A stretch of DNA of 64,000 nucleotides from Saccharina japonica (GCA_008828725.1 MEHQ01000140.1:57635-121634), one strand, 5' to 3'. Positions 22,865 to 33,260 are shown, counted from the first letter of the stretch. The notes: generated by a model not told the origin, from the letters alone. Translations and numbers: made by a program.

Positions 22865-23117
22865 TTCCCCCCGCCCCCCCCCGCACCGAGATAGATGGTG
22901 GCCATAGACAGAGTAGCGAAACAGGAAAAGGGGATTAAGATTGGGAAAGAGTTCCTATGTCATTACATGGAAACAACGTAATGAGGAGTTTCCAACTATT
23001 GCAGGTGTCTCTTATCAGGAGTAGGAACGGGCGGTGGTGCTCCCTCCGCTTTCGAAAGGGATGCGTGTGTCCAATGGTCAGGAGAATAGTAAGGCAAGCA
23101 AAACAAATGAGTACGCC
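22865..23117 (+). repeat. Family D poly-C-tailed element, near full length
   Basis: Blocks in order: ATAGATGGTGGCCATAGACA, AACAGGAAAAGGGGAT, CATGGAAACAACGTAATGAG, GGTGTCTC..AGGAGTAGG.ACGG, TCGAAAGGGATGCGTG, CCAATGGTCA, GCAAGCAAAACAAATGAGTAC and a short C-run. It joins directly to a C element, so this is a D-C pair like those at 60413-61070. Confidence 0.8.
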
Positions 23118-23240
23118 CCCTGGTTGGTGAAAACCCAACGTGCTCCGTCCCCGGCATTGTTGTATCATAGGGATGCGAAGGTCTATGGTCATATATACGA
23201 CTACGGCCGTGCACGACATGAGTACCCCTCCCCCCCCCCA
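23118..23240 (+). repeat. Family C poly-C-tailed element
   Basis: GGTTGGTGAAAACCCAACGT, GCTCCGTCCCCGGCATTGT, AGGGATGCGAAGGTCTATGG, ACGACTACGGCCGTGCACGA and CATGAGTA, then a C-run. Its end is only ~40 bp from the splice donor of the RWP-RK exon. Confidence 0.85.
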
Positions 23241-23281
23241 TCACACTACTATATACACCATCAGAAACAGCTGTGACTCAC

Positions 23282-23473
23282 ATCGATCACCACATCTCTC
23301 CGAGAGTAGAGCTGGCGGAGCTGGTCGGCGATAACCGGGTCTCCCGAGGCCTCCTGCTTGGCCTCTAGATGGGACACGGCACGATTTAGCCCGCTCAGTT
23401 GGCGATGGGGCCAGCGCTTCACTCCGTGGCGGCGGCAGAGCCTCTTCAGAGTCGTTACCGAGATACACAGGGC
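23282..23473 (-). CDS. RWP-RK exon 5 (second half of domain)
   Basis: Exactly 64 codons, phase 0 at both ends. The acceptor is CGGACACAG at 23474 and the donor GAT/GTGAGT at 23281. It encodes the helix ISVTTLKRLCRRHG, the signature RWPHRQL at residues 20-26, and then SGLNRAVSHLEAKQEA. The tail VIADQLRQLYSRRDVVID looks helical and charged, as is common C-terminal to this domain. The frame is open a little upstream, but the residues there do not continue the domain while exon 4 does. The donor is consensus, so the gene continues toward lower coordinates. Confidence 0.88.
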
Positions 23474-26400
23474 CTGTGTCCGTTTCAATACCGCGCGGGG
23501 GAACGAACGAATGACAACAAAAGCCGAATGGAAGAGAAAGGGGGGGAGCGGAAGCGAGGGTTATTGCAGCAGTAGAAGTGTACGTTAGAAACAGGCGGGG
23601 CTGTCTTCAGATCGCAGGAGAGATGAAGCAATAGCAGCAGCAGCATCAACAACATGTAAAATGTATACGCGTATAGCAGCAGCCGCTGCAGGATAAGCAG
23701 CATCAGAAGTGCAAGTGGTATTGACGTAGTAATAGTACAACAGCTGAGCTGGTGAAGAACACACACACAGGTAGTCGTCAGTCGTCAGTATGGCACGGAC
23801 ACTGGGTGTGCTGGATGTCGACGGGTAGAAAGGAAGGGTTAAATGTAAAAAACACACACACCAGGTATGTATCATACGACCATCAGGACTATAGCCATAG
23901 CAGTATGTAGTACTAATAGTATAGACTATAGAAACAGACTCATGTTGCAAACCATTTTTTTTTTTGCTTTAATATGGACGGTTCGTGCATGGACGGTTCG
24001 TGCATTTTCGTATTGTACCTATATATCTGTTTCCAGTATTTTCATTTTTCAACTTTTTTTGATTTTTTTTTTTTGTGCCGCGGGCACCACCACGCCGCGG
24101 TTTCGCTGTTGTACGGTTTTGATTCAACGAATGAAACCACAAAAAAAAACACTATGTGGCCATCACTATAAGCACCGTTTCCACTCTGATGTAAAGACTG
24201 AACAGGGACTATATTCCCGGCCAGACCCGGACGGCATGATTCTTGACGGAGAGATGACCGGTAAAGCGTAGTAGATGAAGGGGCCCAACCGAACCCTATA
24301 TAATAAATTGCCCACGCCGCATGTACGGCGGTGGTGGTGGTGGTGGTGGTGGCGGTGGTGGGGTGGTATTAGAGTACGCGCGGTATTTATTTACGAGTAT
24401 TGTGTGCGAGTATCCATGTTGAGATATCGTCGTACAGGTCGACACAAAGGCCAGAAGGATTCTCGCGTATTTGTATGATATGTACCACTCTGTCTGTCCG
24501 GCAACATAAGCTCGTTGTGTAGATTAATATTCAATAACACCGGTGCTTATATTTCGGGACAGTGTGGTATACAAGTATGCACGAGGAAGGAAAAGCACGT
24601 GATCGCTCTTCAAGCCGGAGGGAGCGTCACTACCGCTGCTGCTGCGTATCATCTATGACATACCTGGTGTGTGTGTTCTTGACATTAAACCTTCCTTGTT
24701 CTACCCGTCGACATCCAGCACACCCAGTGTCCGTGCCGATTCTTCATCCTAAAAAGGTACCAGTTATGTGGTCACAAAACTACGACACAGAGATACTACG
24801 CTCAGTGCAGTAAGCAGAGCAGACAATGCAACGCCATATACGACAGGCAATACCTACTCTGCTAGCAATCCAGGTGCATGATGGTACCACTCTGTCCCGA
24901 AATATAAGCACCTTTATTATTGAATGTTAATGTAAAAAAATTGCTTATATTTCGGGACAGAGTGGTATACAACAATAACAAAGAAGTGGTAGTGTATTGG
25001 TACCAGGTATTTGATCACCTACTGACTGTATATTTAGGCCATGGAAACGATGGACTTTTAGTACTACACTGCTGTCTACGCTGCCTGCCTGATATGATAC
25101 CGGTACATGCATAGAATACTGGTCTGTGGGCGAGCGAAAAGTCATCGCGAGGCAAAAAAAAACATGTACGGTACCAGTATACGTATGCGAAAAAAAAATA
25201 GTGCGTATGATGCAAGGGGAGCTAACTTGAACTTTTTTTTTCCTTCTCCCAACAATGAAAGAGACAGAAAAAAAACATCTACTCGTACTCGTACGTCGTA
25301 TTTAACAAAATTTCAAAACTACTTTTACTGCCGTCAGTCATACCTGTTATGTACATCGTAAAAGAGTGTACAGGGTACGTACAAACTGTGCATAGAGCTA
25401 TGCCTGCAGTATATACAGTATCTGTTTAATATATACCAGATATACACCTGGTACCGGGGTATATTCGAAGTAATATATTATATACCAAATATAGTACTGC
25501 TACGAGAAAAATAATATTAATACCTGCTATTAATAGACATCCATTTTGAATCGTACCATGGATATTTGACTCATTTTACTCACATTTTACTCCAGGGCAA
25601 AAAGCAAAAAGAATCTCTGCAGTACGAGCAGAGTACGTACCGGTACTCTTGTGTGCACTCTGTGCATATAATACTGATTCTGAGTCGTACGTATAAAAAG
25701 AGTATCGGAAAGTATCATATACCAGGTACCGCTCTGTCCGGAAATATAAGGATCGCTCGATTATCCACTTAGAGCCAAAACAATCCTTATATTTTCGAGC
25801 AGATTTAGCTGTGTACAATACGTACGTGAAAAACGAAAAGCACACCACTGAAAGTTCGCGTAGAGTATCATAATTACCTGGATGGTACACTATCAGTACC
25901 AGTACGCCTGGTTATATACCTGGTACATAATACCAGGTAGTCTACATTGCACTGCTGTCTACTCTGCTCACTGCGTAACATTGTCCTGCTGTGTCGGCTG
26001 TGTCGTAGTTTTGTGACCACAGAGCTTATAATAGGGATTAGGGATTGAAGAATCGGCACGGACACTGTGCTGGCTGTGGGTGTGCGGGGTGTCGACGGGT
26101 AGAAAGAAAAGACCGGTTTAATGTGAAGAACGCACAGACACATTACGTGTATCATAGCAATGGAATGCTCGCGATCAACAAGCCGCCGCCTCGAGTACGG
26201 CGGTACCCGTGCGGTATATAGTTCATCACCGCTCAACAAGGCAAAAAGACCGCAAGAAATACTATCGATAGGCATAGCCCGGTGACCCCGACATGGTAGG
26301 AAATGGGCTAGAGCACAAAGCTTGAAAAAAAAAATACCGGTAAAAAAATATCGGGAGGAGGAGGGGGGGGGGGCGTTACTCATTTGTTGCTTGCCTTAGT

Positions 26401-29400
26401 CATTTGACCATTGACCACGCATCCCTTTCGAGACGGAGCAGGGGGGGGTGTCAGGCCAACAGCCAACGGCAAAAAAAAACTCCATGGAATGCGACATTGT
26501 GACAAAATACGAAAGGAAAGGACAGCTACTTCGTACTGCAGCTACTTCGTACTCGTATTTTAAATTATCTACGTTATATTAAAATATTTAATATTGATAT
26601 ATATACTCGACCGAAACAATATTATATTTAAAAATTGCCTTTTAGGGGTGCCCGGATTACCGGTATGCTCGTATGGGTACTGGATGACAGATGATACACA
26701 CACGTGTAGTTCTATTTTTTGTATACACGAACACATATATATAATACGACATGTCTGTACAACAAGCAGTACGAGGAAACGAGGGGACCCTTTTAGCTCG
26801 CAGCGCAGCGACCAGTCTCGGCCGGTCCAAAAATCGTAGAACCCGGGACCAGGAGCTATACCGTGGTTGAACGAGCGGCGGCAAGGGGAGGAAGGGTCTT
26901 TCGTAGCTATAATATTGTTGACAGTCTTTCGGCACACGGAACGAGCAAGAGGCTTACATTACAGGACAGAAAGCAAGCAGTATCGCTAGTAGTGCTGGTG
27001 GTCTTCGTTCGGTCAAGTTCCGCACGCACAATAATAAGAAAAAGCTCACTGCGCATCATCACCAGAGCCCTTTTTTTATCCTTTTTTTTTTTTGCCGGTG
27101 TGCAACAACACGGGGGGGAACCCTCCGTTTCGAGCGCAGTAGTATTAATAGTAGTGACAGCCCTATTAATAGCTGTGGTGGTCATCTCAGTACCTTCTCG
27201 TATCATACACATACCCACTCTGGACGGAAATGTAAGGACCATTTAGACTTCGCAGGTATGCCTCAACGGTCCTTACATTTCCGCCTGGTACGACATATCT
27301 GTAAAGCTTTGGAGGTTTTGATCCAACTAAAAAACATCATTGCTAAAACATTTTGCTAAAAATGACAAAAATGACAAATTCACACACCAACAACGTACGT
27401 ATAATATGATAGTAATATTAAATACAGTACTGTTTACTGTAGTATAATAATATGTGTCGTACGAGTACAATACCAGGTATGCCGGTATCATGTAATTTTT
27501 CAATTTTACTGGTACGTACGTGTCATGTGTGCGTCCAACTAAACCGACGAGAGGGGCGTGGGGTGTTGGGGGGGGGGGGGTACTCATTTGTTGCTTGCCT
27601 TAGTCAGTTTGACCATCGACCACGCATCCCTTTCGAGACGGAGGGGGGGGGGGGGAGAATATAGAACGAATGCCGCTGGCCTCACTTTCACTACTGTTCA
27701 ACCTGCGACCTGCGACACAGGCAGAACGAACACCAGGAAGAGCCGAATATAGCGGGGCCTGTCATACACCGGTTGGTGCCTCGCTGCCACATTGATTGCT
27801 ATATTCTATATTATGCCGTGCAGCAGTTTAGTGCCATACCTGGTACATAATAGTGGGTATACCCCGACTTAACCCCTCAACTCTTATACTGGAGTCCTGT
27901 TTTGGGGACAAATTACAAATTACTTAGAATTAGAGTAGTTTGTCGCCAAAACGGGACTGCAGTTCTAAAAGGGTTAAGAACTGGTCACCCGTTTTTGGGG
28001 ACAAACTACTTGGAATTAGTGCGGGATAAGTTTTCTTCAGTTCTGAATGGGTTAATAAGAGAGAGAGAGAGAGAGCACGCCTAAGAGAGTGTACGTATAT
28101 AGTGCCAAATCGGTTTGACCCGCCTACGTACTGTCATACACTAAAAAAGCTAACACTCTTATGTCCCTAAATATAAGGTTCTTTTGCATTGAAATATTCA
28201 ACATAAAATGACCTTAGTTTTAGAGACAAGTGGTACCAGGTACCTGACCAGGTACCTGTATTGTGTGTACGAAGTACCTGGTATGTATTTCCCACTGCTA
28301 TGCGTAAGAGAGAAGGCTATGTTTCCGGCTCGCACCTCTCCATATACCCTACTATAACCGTACCAGGGGTATACGTCCGTACATATTCGTTTTAGACACT
28401 GATGCCGTAAATACTATTAATAAAAACCTGGTATATTCACCACACCACACTCACATCCGCAGCCGCTCGAAGGGGGTAATTGAAGTATGGTCGAATTATC
28501 TCCACCGGCACTCGGCGCGCAATGTCCTGCAGCGTCTCGCGCTTGTTCCCCTTGCGGGGGGGTCGGCGAGGCAGCCTTGGCGGATTCTCGGGAATGTTCA
28601 GGGGCCCGCGAAACCTGTTAACGACCCCCCCCCCCCCCGCCCCCAACCCCCCCCCCACCGCCGCCACCGGCGTTAAGGTCACTCCGTGGACCCATCATTA
28701 AATTTTGGGGTGGACACGCGGCCATCATGGTTACCCCCCGCCTGCCTGCCTGCCTGCCGTTCCGACCTGTCCTGCTGCCCCACGAGAGGCTCCGCTGGTG
28801 TCCGGTGTGTTGTTGTTCTTGGGTCCGCTCTGGGGTCGCACGTTCGCACCTCCTGGAGGCCAAAAGAAACCACGTCAATTCGTTAAAGTTACTTACGTTT
28901 ATTAGGACGTTGGATGGACGAGAAAACAAACAGAAACAAGAAAAAAAAATACCGGTAAAAATGTCGAAAGAAAAAATAAAAAAAAGAGAAAAAAAATAAA
29001 AACTAAAAAGGGCATCATCGTCTTACATGCGTATCCGTATGATATTATACTAGGGATAGAGGGGTCTATAATAACCAAATAATTTTATTTCCATCATGGA
29101 CCGGTACCGTACGTACGTATGCTATGATATGATGTGTATGATATGATATGGAAAAAAATATGATATCATCACATCATCATCGACGAAGCAAAAAGGGGCT
29201 CTTCAATACTTGCAATACTTTTCTGTGGACTTTTTGGAAAAAAGAAAGAAAAAGAAAAATGGAAAAGCCAAACGTAAATCGTACTGGTACCAATGTACAG
29301 ACCGTATGTATACCAGGTATGGTATGTAGAGTCTCTGGTGTATACAAAATGTACATCGAAAATAATGTGATTTTTCCTGCGTGTTGTCTGTACGAGTACA

Positions 29401-29834
29401 TACAAATATGATATGATACGACATATCGGAGAGGAGAGTGGTATACCAAGGCATACATAAAGTATGTATCATCATTCCTTCGAGACACACTATTAATACA
29501 AGATACACACACAACAAAGCACGCGCGAGGGGCGGGGCGGGGGGGGGGGGGGGGGGGGGGGGGGGGTGGAGGGGGAGTATAAACGCGGGCGCACAATTTT
29601 TACAGCACGCACCCACGCACACCAACCACACAGCTTGTTGTGCAGCTGCATCCTCGCGAGAGGCCTGTGTTGCGCTGCCTCTGCCAATGATATTGCTTCC
29701 CGGGCTGCGTCCCTCTGCTGGGAGAATGGCTTGGCGGCGGCAACGCGAAAGCGCTGTGGGTGTGGGGTGGGCTCCACCAGCGTGTATACCATGTGCAACC
29801 GCATGAGGTCCCTTCGTCCCGTGCGGACGCACAG

Positions 29835-29876
<42 letters not shown>

Positions 29877-31298
29877 GATGTTCTTTAGAAAATGACAACG
29901 AGTTTGCGTTGTTGTTGCTCGTCGTATATATATCTCGTGGGGGTACAGCAGTATAATATTACAGGGGGGACACATCAATCACAGGGATTTCAGGAACAAA
30001 GGGTGTGGGGAAGCCGCATCACATTCCTTCTGGGTCTCGAGCAAGCAGCAGCAGCAGCAGTCAGTGCGCGTTTGCATTTTGTACTTCGTGCTGCTGGAGA
30101 GCGTTTGTTCTGTCTGGTTGTGGGCGGGGAGAGAGAGGAGGGGGGTCTGCTGTCTGCTCTTTACTGGGGACGAGACCGACTGAACTGCATGTTGTTGACC
30201 ACATCTGGCCCGAGACAGCGAGCCCGAAAACTCACTTGTTTTCATAGTAGTAGGTATATACGAGGCACTACAGGCAGTACTACCACACTCTGTTCTACTA
30301 CTGCTGCTACTTCTGCTGTGTTGTAGTGTATTGCTGCAGCTGCAGGCATACGGAGTGAAATAAAATTATTCGACAAGAGTCCACAGCAGCAGCAGCAGCA
30401 GCAGCAGTAGCAGTCCAGTCCCCCCCCCTCAAGCCAGAATTGTACATACACATCACATACAGAGGGTTCGAGAGATAGATGCTGCTTTTGACTATTTTTT
30501 ACTGTTTTTCTTGAAAGAGTCCCTCTTCCTGTTTTGGTGTTTCGGTTTCCAGCTGCTGCTGCTGCTGGTTTTTTCCTTCTACTCTAATTTCGAGTGACAT
30601 AAAGAAAGGCCCAAAAGCATGCTCTTTCGTTTCGACTTGTTTGTGGTATGCCCTCGGAGCAACACGGGAATCTCTCTCCTCTGTACCAAAACCTCGCACG
30701 GCGAAAGCAAAGCCCTCACACCACCACAACAACTAACTCCACAGCACACCACCGCAGGCCTAGCGGCGGCGACACAGAGCCCTCGCAATGCGTGCGTAGA
30801 CAATGCTCATGTGTGCTTCGCGCCTGCCCGCTCACCGCTTCTTCTGCAGGCCTGCTGCTGCTGCTGCTGCCGCTGATGCTGCTGCTGCTGCTGCTCTGCT
30901 GCTGCTGCTGCTGGCTGCTGCTGCTGGCTAGTAGTAGGTGTGCCCTTGCCTCCTGGTCCTAATAATCCACCGCTACTTATTTTATATGTATCTACCACCT
31001 CCAAAACAAGCCTCTCGCGTGGACCAAATCCTTGCGCCTTGGGCTAACGAGAGCGACAGCATACCGGCACAGACTCACTCACCAGCTCTGAGAGACTCCC
31101 CTTGTGCACGTGAGAAAAACCTCCAACTGCGCCTGTTGCCAGAGGGCCTTCGAGAATCTGTGCGTCGGGACGTGGAGGTCCGAGCTCGCTCGTTGCTTGG
31201 AAAAAATATTGCGGTACCGAAAAGTCTGCCCGTCCAATCACAGCGGAGGGCTCTGACATTTTGGACACGTTCCCGCCGAAAAAACGCTTCTCCGTCAT
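23282..31298 (-). CDS. RWP-RK domain transcription factor, multi-exon gene model
   Basis: Proposed exons on the minus strand: 31298-31083, 30958-30836, 29882-29623, 28852-28455, 23473-23282, with 14044-12788 as a possible last exon. RWP-RK proteins are nuclear DNA-binding regulators known from plants, green algae and stramenopiles, where they act in nitrogen response and in gamete or egg identity. The domain is built from the end of exon 4 (ETLQDIARR, EIIRPYFNYPLRAAAD) and the start of exon 5 (ALCISVTTLKRLCRRHGVKR, then WPHRQL). The spacing across the junction matches the family (AA-x-x-L-x-I-S-x-T-T-L-K-R). The usual RWPxRK motif is RWPHRQ here. No GAF or PB1 domain is visible, so it resembles the short RKD-like type. 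Introns are 124, 953, 770 and 4981 bp; the largest is filled with repeats of families A, C, D, F and G. Exons 4 and 5 are strong; exons 1-3 are supported by splice sites and frame only. Exon 4 needs one base fewer in a 14-G run. Confidence 0.7.
23625..23745 (-). repeat. CAG/GCA-rich imperfect microsatellite
   Basis: Scattered AGCAGCAGCA and GCAGCAGCC units, mixed with GTATAG. Too degraded to be an exon. Confidence 0.5.
23757..23868 (-). repeat. Family G repeat
   Basis: Minus strand: GTGTGTGTTTTTTACATTTAA, CCCTTCCTTTCTACCCGTCG, ACATCCAGCACACCCAGTGT, CCGTGCCATAC. Confidence 0.85.
24290..24375 (+). repeat. (GGT)n-rich microsatellite
   Basis: GGTGGTGGTGG run at 24329-24366 (a poly-Trp/Val shadow ORF reads through it). 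Confidence 0.8.
24482..24570 (+). mobile_element. Family F Stowaway-like MITE
   Basis: Starts TACCACTCTGTCTGTCCGG, ends CCGGTGCTTATATTTCGGG then ACAGTGTGGTA. The interior AGATTAATATTCAATAA is shared with 43804-43885. The flanking TA fits a TA target. Confidence 0.85.
24663..24880 (+). repeat. Family G repeat, full-length reference copy
   Basis: Runs from GTGTGTGTTCTTGACATTAA through TCTACCCGTCGACATCCAG, AGTGTCCGTGCCGATTCTTC, TGTGGTCACAAAACTACGAC, CTCAGTGCAGTAAGCAGAGC to GCTAGCAATCCAGGTGCATG. It is about 90% identical to 52485-52690. It has no terminal inverted repeats and no A-run. Confidence 0.9.
24885..24967 (+). mobile_element. Family F Stowaway-like MITE, best-preserved
   Basis: TA-CCACTCTGTCCCGAAATAT-AAGC at the left and GCTTATATTTCGGGACAGAG TGG-TA at the right, about 24-bp near-perfect terminal inverted repeats on an 83-bp element. 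Confidence 0.92.
25727..25815 (+). mobile_element. Family F MITE, diverged
   Basis: TACCGCTCTGTCCGGAAATA TAAGGATCG on the left; a CAATCCTTATATTTTCGAGC end on the right. Confidence 0.75.
25950..26150 (-). repeat. Family G repeat
   Basis: Minus strand carries TTCTACCCGTCGACACC, AGTGTCCGTGCCGATTCTTC and TGTGGTCACAAAACTACGAC. Confidence 0.8.
26362..26445 (-). repeat. Family D element, 3' part
   Basis: On the minus strand it ends AGGCAAGCAACAAATGAGTA then a C-run of ten, with TCTCGAAAGGGATGCGTGGT upstream. Confidence 0.85.
27212..27290 (+). mobile_element. Family F MITE, GC-shifted variant
   Basis: TACCCACTCTGGACGGAAAT GTAAGGACC at the left, GGTCCTTACATTTCCGCC TGGTA at the right. Both terminal repeats carry the same changes, as expected of a subfamily. 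Confidence 0.8.
27567..27645 (-). repeat. Family D element, 3' part
   Basis: A G13 run, TACTCATTTGTTGCTTGCCT, GTTTGACCATCGACCACGCA, TCCCTTTCGAGACGGAG, then a second G14 run. It is flanked by G-runs on both sides. Confidence 0.85.
27869..28055 (-). mobile_element. Two family A MITEs in tandem, sharing an end
   Basis: 27869-27977 starts TTAACCCCTCAACTC and reaches GGACTGCAGTTCTAAAAGGG TTAA. That TTAA region is also the start of the second copy (GGGTTAAGAACTGG), which ends CAGTTCTGAATGGGTTAA at 28055. The first unit has an internal inverted duplication around TTTGGGGACAAATTAC. Confidence 0.8.
28151..28235 (+). mobile_element. Family F MITE, diverged
   Basis: TAACACTCTTATGTCCCTAA ATATAAGG at the left; ACCTTAGTTTTAGAGACAAG TGGTA at the right; an interior ATTGAAATATTCAACAT. 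Confidence 0.65.
28455..28852 (-). CDS. RWP-RK exon 4 (first half of domain, poly-Gly)
   Basis: The acceptor is TTTTGGCCTCCAG at 28853. The donor GAT/GTGAGT at 28454 is consensus. In the preferred frame it reads Arg/Gln-rich sequence, then MMAACPPQNLMMGPRSDLNA, a poly-Gly stretch coded by G10, G5 and G14 runs, then RFRGPLNIPENPPRLPRR, a basic linker and the domain's first helix region EIIRPYFNYPLRAAAD. The frame before and after the G14 run (28638-28625) differs by one base, so the run is probably 13 in the real allele, or the gene is broken. An ATG at 28728 could be an alternative start. An alternative 44-bp mini-intron (AAAC/GTAAGT to CTCCAG) just upstream could supply a short preceding exon. 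Confidence 0.8.
29177..29445. other. Intron sequence, no feature
   Basis: A-rich, with an ATATGATATGATA stretch upstream. Nothing coding supported. Confidence 0.4.
29530..29567 (+). repeat. G-run (~27 G, interrupted)
   Basis: Inside the proposed third intron. It creates poly-Pro/poly-Gly shadow ORFs. Confidence 0.9.
29623..29882 (-). CDS. RWP-RK gene exon 3 candidate (poly-Ser)
   Basis: Opens after TCATTTTCTAAAG and reads NIG, a run of ~14 Ser coded by AGC, then RLCVRTGRRDLMRLHMVY and PHPQRFRVAAAKPFSQQRD, AAREAISLAEAAQHRPLARM, QLHNKL. Codons are mostly G/C-ending and the composition is protein-like. A GTGTGC donor at 29622 leaves two bases, which fit exon 4's preferred frame; a GTGCGT donor at 29612 would instead leave phase 0. 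No domain recognised. The AGC run is on the strand of the gene and likely varies in length. Confidence 0.5.
30836..30958 (-). CDS. RWP-RK gene exon 2 candidate (Ser/Gln runs)
   Basis: 41 codons, phase 0 at both ends. It follows TTATTAG and ends at GCG/GTGAGC. It reads DQEARAHLLLASSSS, six Gln, six Ser, ISG, five Ser, RPAEEA. The AGC/CAG repeat switches register, giving both Gln and Ser. Joining exon 1 gives SLSELDQEARAHLLLA, a natural-looking sequence. The acceptor has a weak pyrimidine tract. Confidence 0.5.
31083..31298 (-). CDS. RWP-RK gene exon 1 candidate (start codon)
   Basis: 72 codons from ATG at 31298 to a consensus donor (GAGCTG/GTGAGT at 31082), phase 0. It begins MTEKRFFGGNVSKMSEPSAV and ends GGFSHVHKGSLSEL. 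An in-frame TAA lies two codons before the ATG, so this is the first possible Met. No signal peptide. No domain recognised. The composition and the donor make a real exon likely. Its membership in the RWP-RK gene rests on order and phase. Confidence 0.6.
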
Positions 31299-32760
31299 AA
31301 ATTAGAGATTTTTTGTGGTGCACATTTCATCGATCAAAATCATTTTTTCGCGTATTTTAATTCCTACTATTTTTCCCGACACTATTTTACTATTTCTTCT
31401 TGGTTTAAGTTGGTTTCTTGATTTCTTGATTTCTTCGCACACTACAGCACAGTATAAAATCACGTATTCGTACCTGGTACATAGCGTATCATATTGCATT
31501 GATCAGATAACTTTTTATCAACCGTTTTTGAGGTTGTTGTTTGTTCTTCTTGTTGTTGTTGTTGATGATGTTGTTTTTGCTGCTGCTGCTGCTGCTGCTG
31601 CTGCTGTGTGATGCTGTATGTGCTGTGATGCCGTGGGTGATGGATGAAGTCGATTTTATTTTTTGTTAATAGTAATAAAATGTTGATTTGTTGTTGATTT
31701 CTTCGTACATATTGATTAAATAATTATCAACCAACCGTTTTTCGTGAGTGTTTTGTTTTTATTGTCATGCTGTGCGACGCGCTGCCTTCTTTTCTTCCGC
31801 TTCTGTCCTCGTTGCTGTGTGAGTATCATACGAGTGAATGTATCACAACACACACAAGAAAATAATGTCATCGAATTTCTACGAAGTGGCGAGGCGGCCG
31901 CGGGTTGGAAGCAGACTACGTACACACGTACGTATGGTATGTACAATACATATCATAAATACCCATCCATACTGTGCTGCACCTCGGAGGACGAGACACA
32001 GACACGCACCTGCCTGTAGATTCGCCCAACAACGAACGCCCACTCACTACTACATACTACGTAGTAAACGTATGATACATGACCAATTTGACAATCAATG
32101 TATATTCTCTCTCCTCTCTCGTTGTCGAGCTATCTCGATTATTATCTGTCTCTATCTTTTATCAATTTAATACTCGTACTACGACTCATACACTGCGACT
32201 TGGTTGGTGCAGCTGTCTGTCTGTGCTCTGCAGCTAACTGTTATTGTTATCATCGTAGTTGTTCATCACGCTATTTCTGTGTGCCTGTACGTGCATGCAT
32301 GTATGTATGATATGATGATACGTACATATATGGGTAATGATATAATATGTATGTGCTTATGACCATATAATGTTACTGCTTGCTGCTGTTGTTGTTGTAC
32401 TCGTATATAATACGAGTATGTGTATCATATACGAAATCTATTCCAGGTATACGAGCATGTATGTACGATATTATGTATACGTACGTACGGTATGTGCGCT
32501 GCACAACGGCAAGCCGCAGCAAATCAGAAGCAGCACAGCTGCAGCACTACGTACCGGTCGTACGCACGTACGTACTGAGTACGTTTCGTAAGAGTACTCT
32601 GTGTAGCAGCACCAGCACCGATGGCTACGAAGAAGCATCAACTAAGGAAGTGTAACAACAGCGGCGGCGGCTGGTGAAGTATGAAGTATTGCAGCACGCT
32701 CCTCCTCCTGCTGGTACGCAGATGGCTGCAGATACTTGTACAACATGTGAGATATATATG
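31299..32760. other. Region upstream of the RWP-RK gene
   Basis: Would contain the 5' UTR and promoter. No TATA or initiator assigned. It holds TTG repeats (31545-31565), a (TGC)9 run at 31579-31606 and GTACGTAC-rich AT sequence. Confidence 0.4.
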
Positions 32761-32763
32761 GCC

Positions 32764-33260
32764 GTAGCTGTCGCTACTCGTAGGAATTCGCGCGGCGGGA
32801 TATTTGTAACCGTCGTCAACTTGTGTGCGTTGGGTGTCGCCGATAAAAAACGAAAAACGAAATAATATTATGTTACGTTATTCCGCTGTGGATTTCGGAG
32901 ATCATCGCGGTCGTACGTAGATCCACTTGACAGCGTTTTCGAAGGGGAGCCGTCGAAATTAGAAAAACCCGCGTTCGCTCGTATGGCCGCAGATATATGT
33001 AAGATAACATACGTAGCTGTCGCTACTCGTATAGGATCTCGCGCGGCAGGATATTTGTAACTGTCGTCAACTTGTGTGTGTTGGATCTTGATGAAAAACG
33101 AAAAGCGAAATCATGTGATGCTATTCCGCAGTGAATTTCGGAGATCATCGCGGTCGTACGTAGATCCACCTGACAGCGTTTTCGAAGGGGATCCATCCCT
33201 AAAAGAAAAGCGCCGTCGACATTGGAAAAACTCGCGTTCGCTCGTAAAAATAGATCCAGC
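32764..33260 (+). repeat. Tandem duplication, period 249 bp
   Basis: 32764-33012 and 33013-33260 align over their lengths: GTAGCTGTCGCTACTCGTA, ATATTTGTAAC.GTCGTCAAC, TTTCGGAGATCATCGCGGTC, GTACGTAGATCCAC.TGACAG. The second copy has a short insertion near GGATCCATCCCTAAAAG. Confidence 0.9.
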
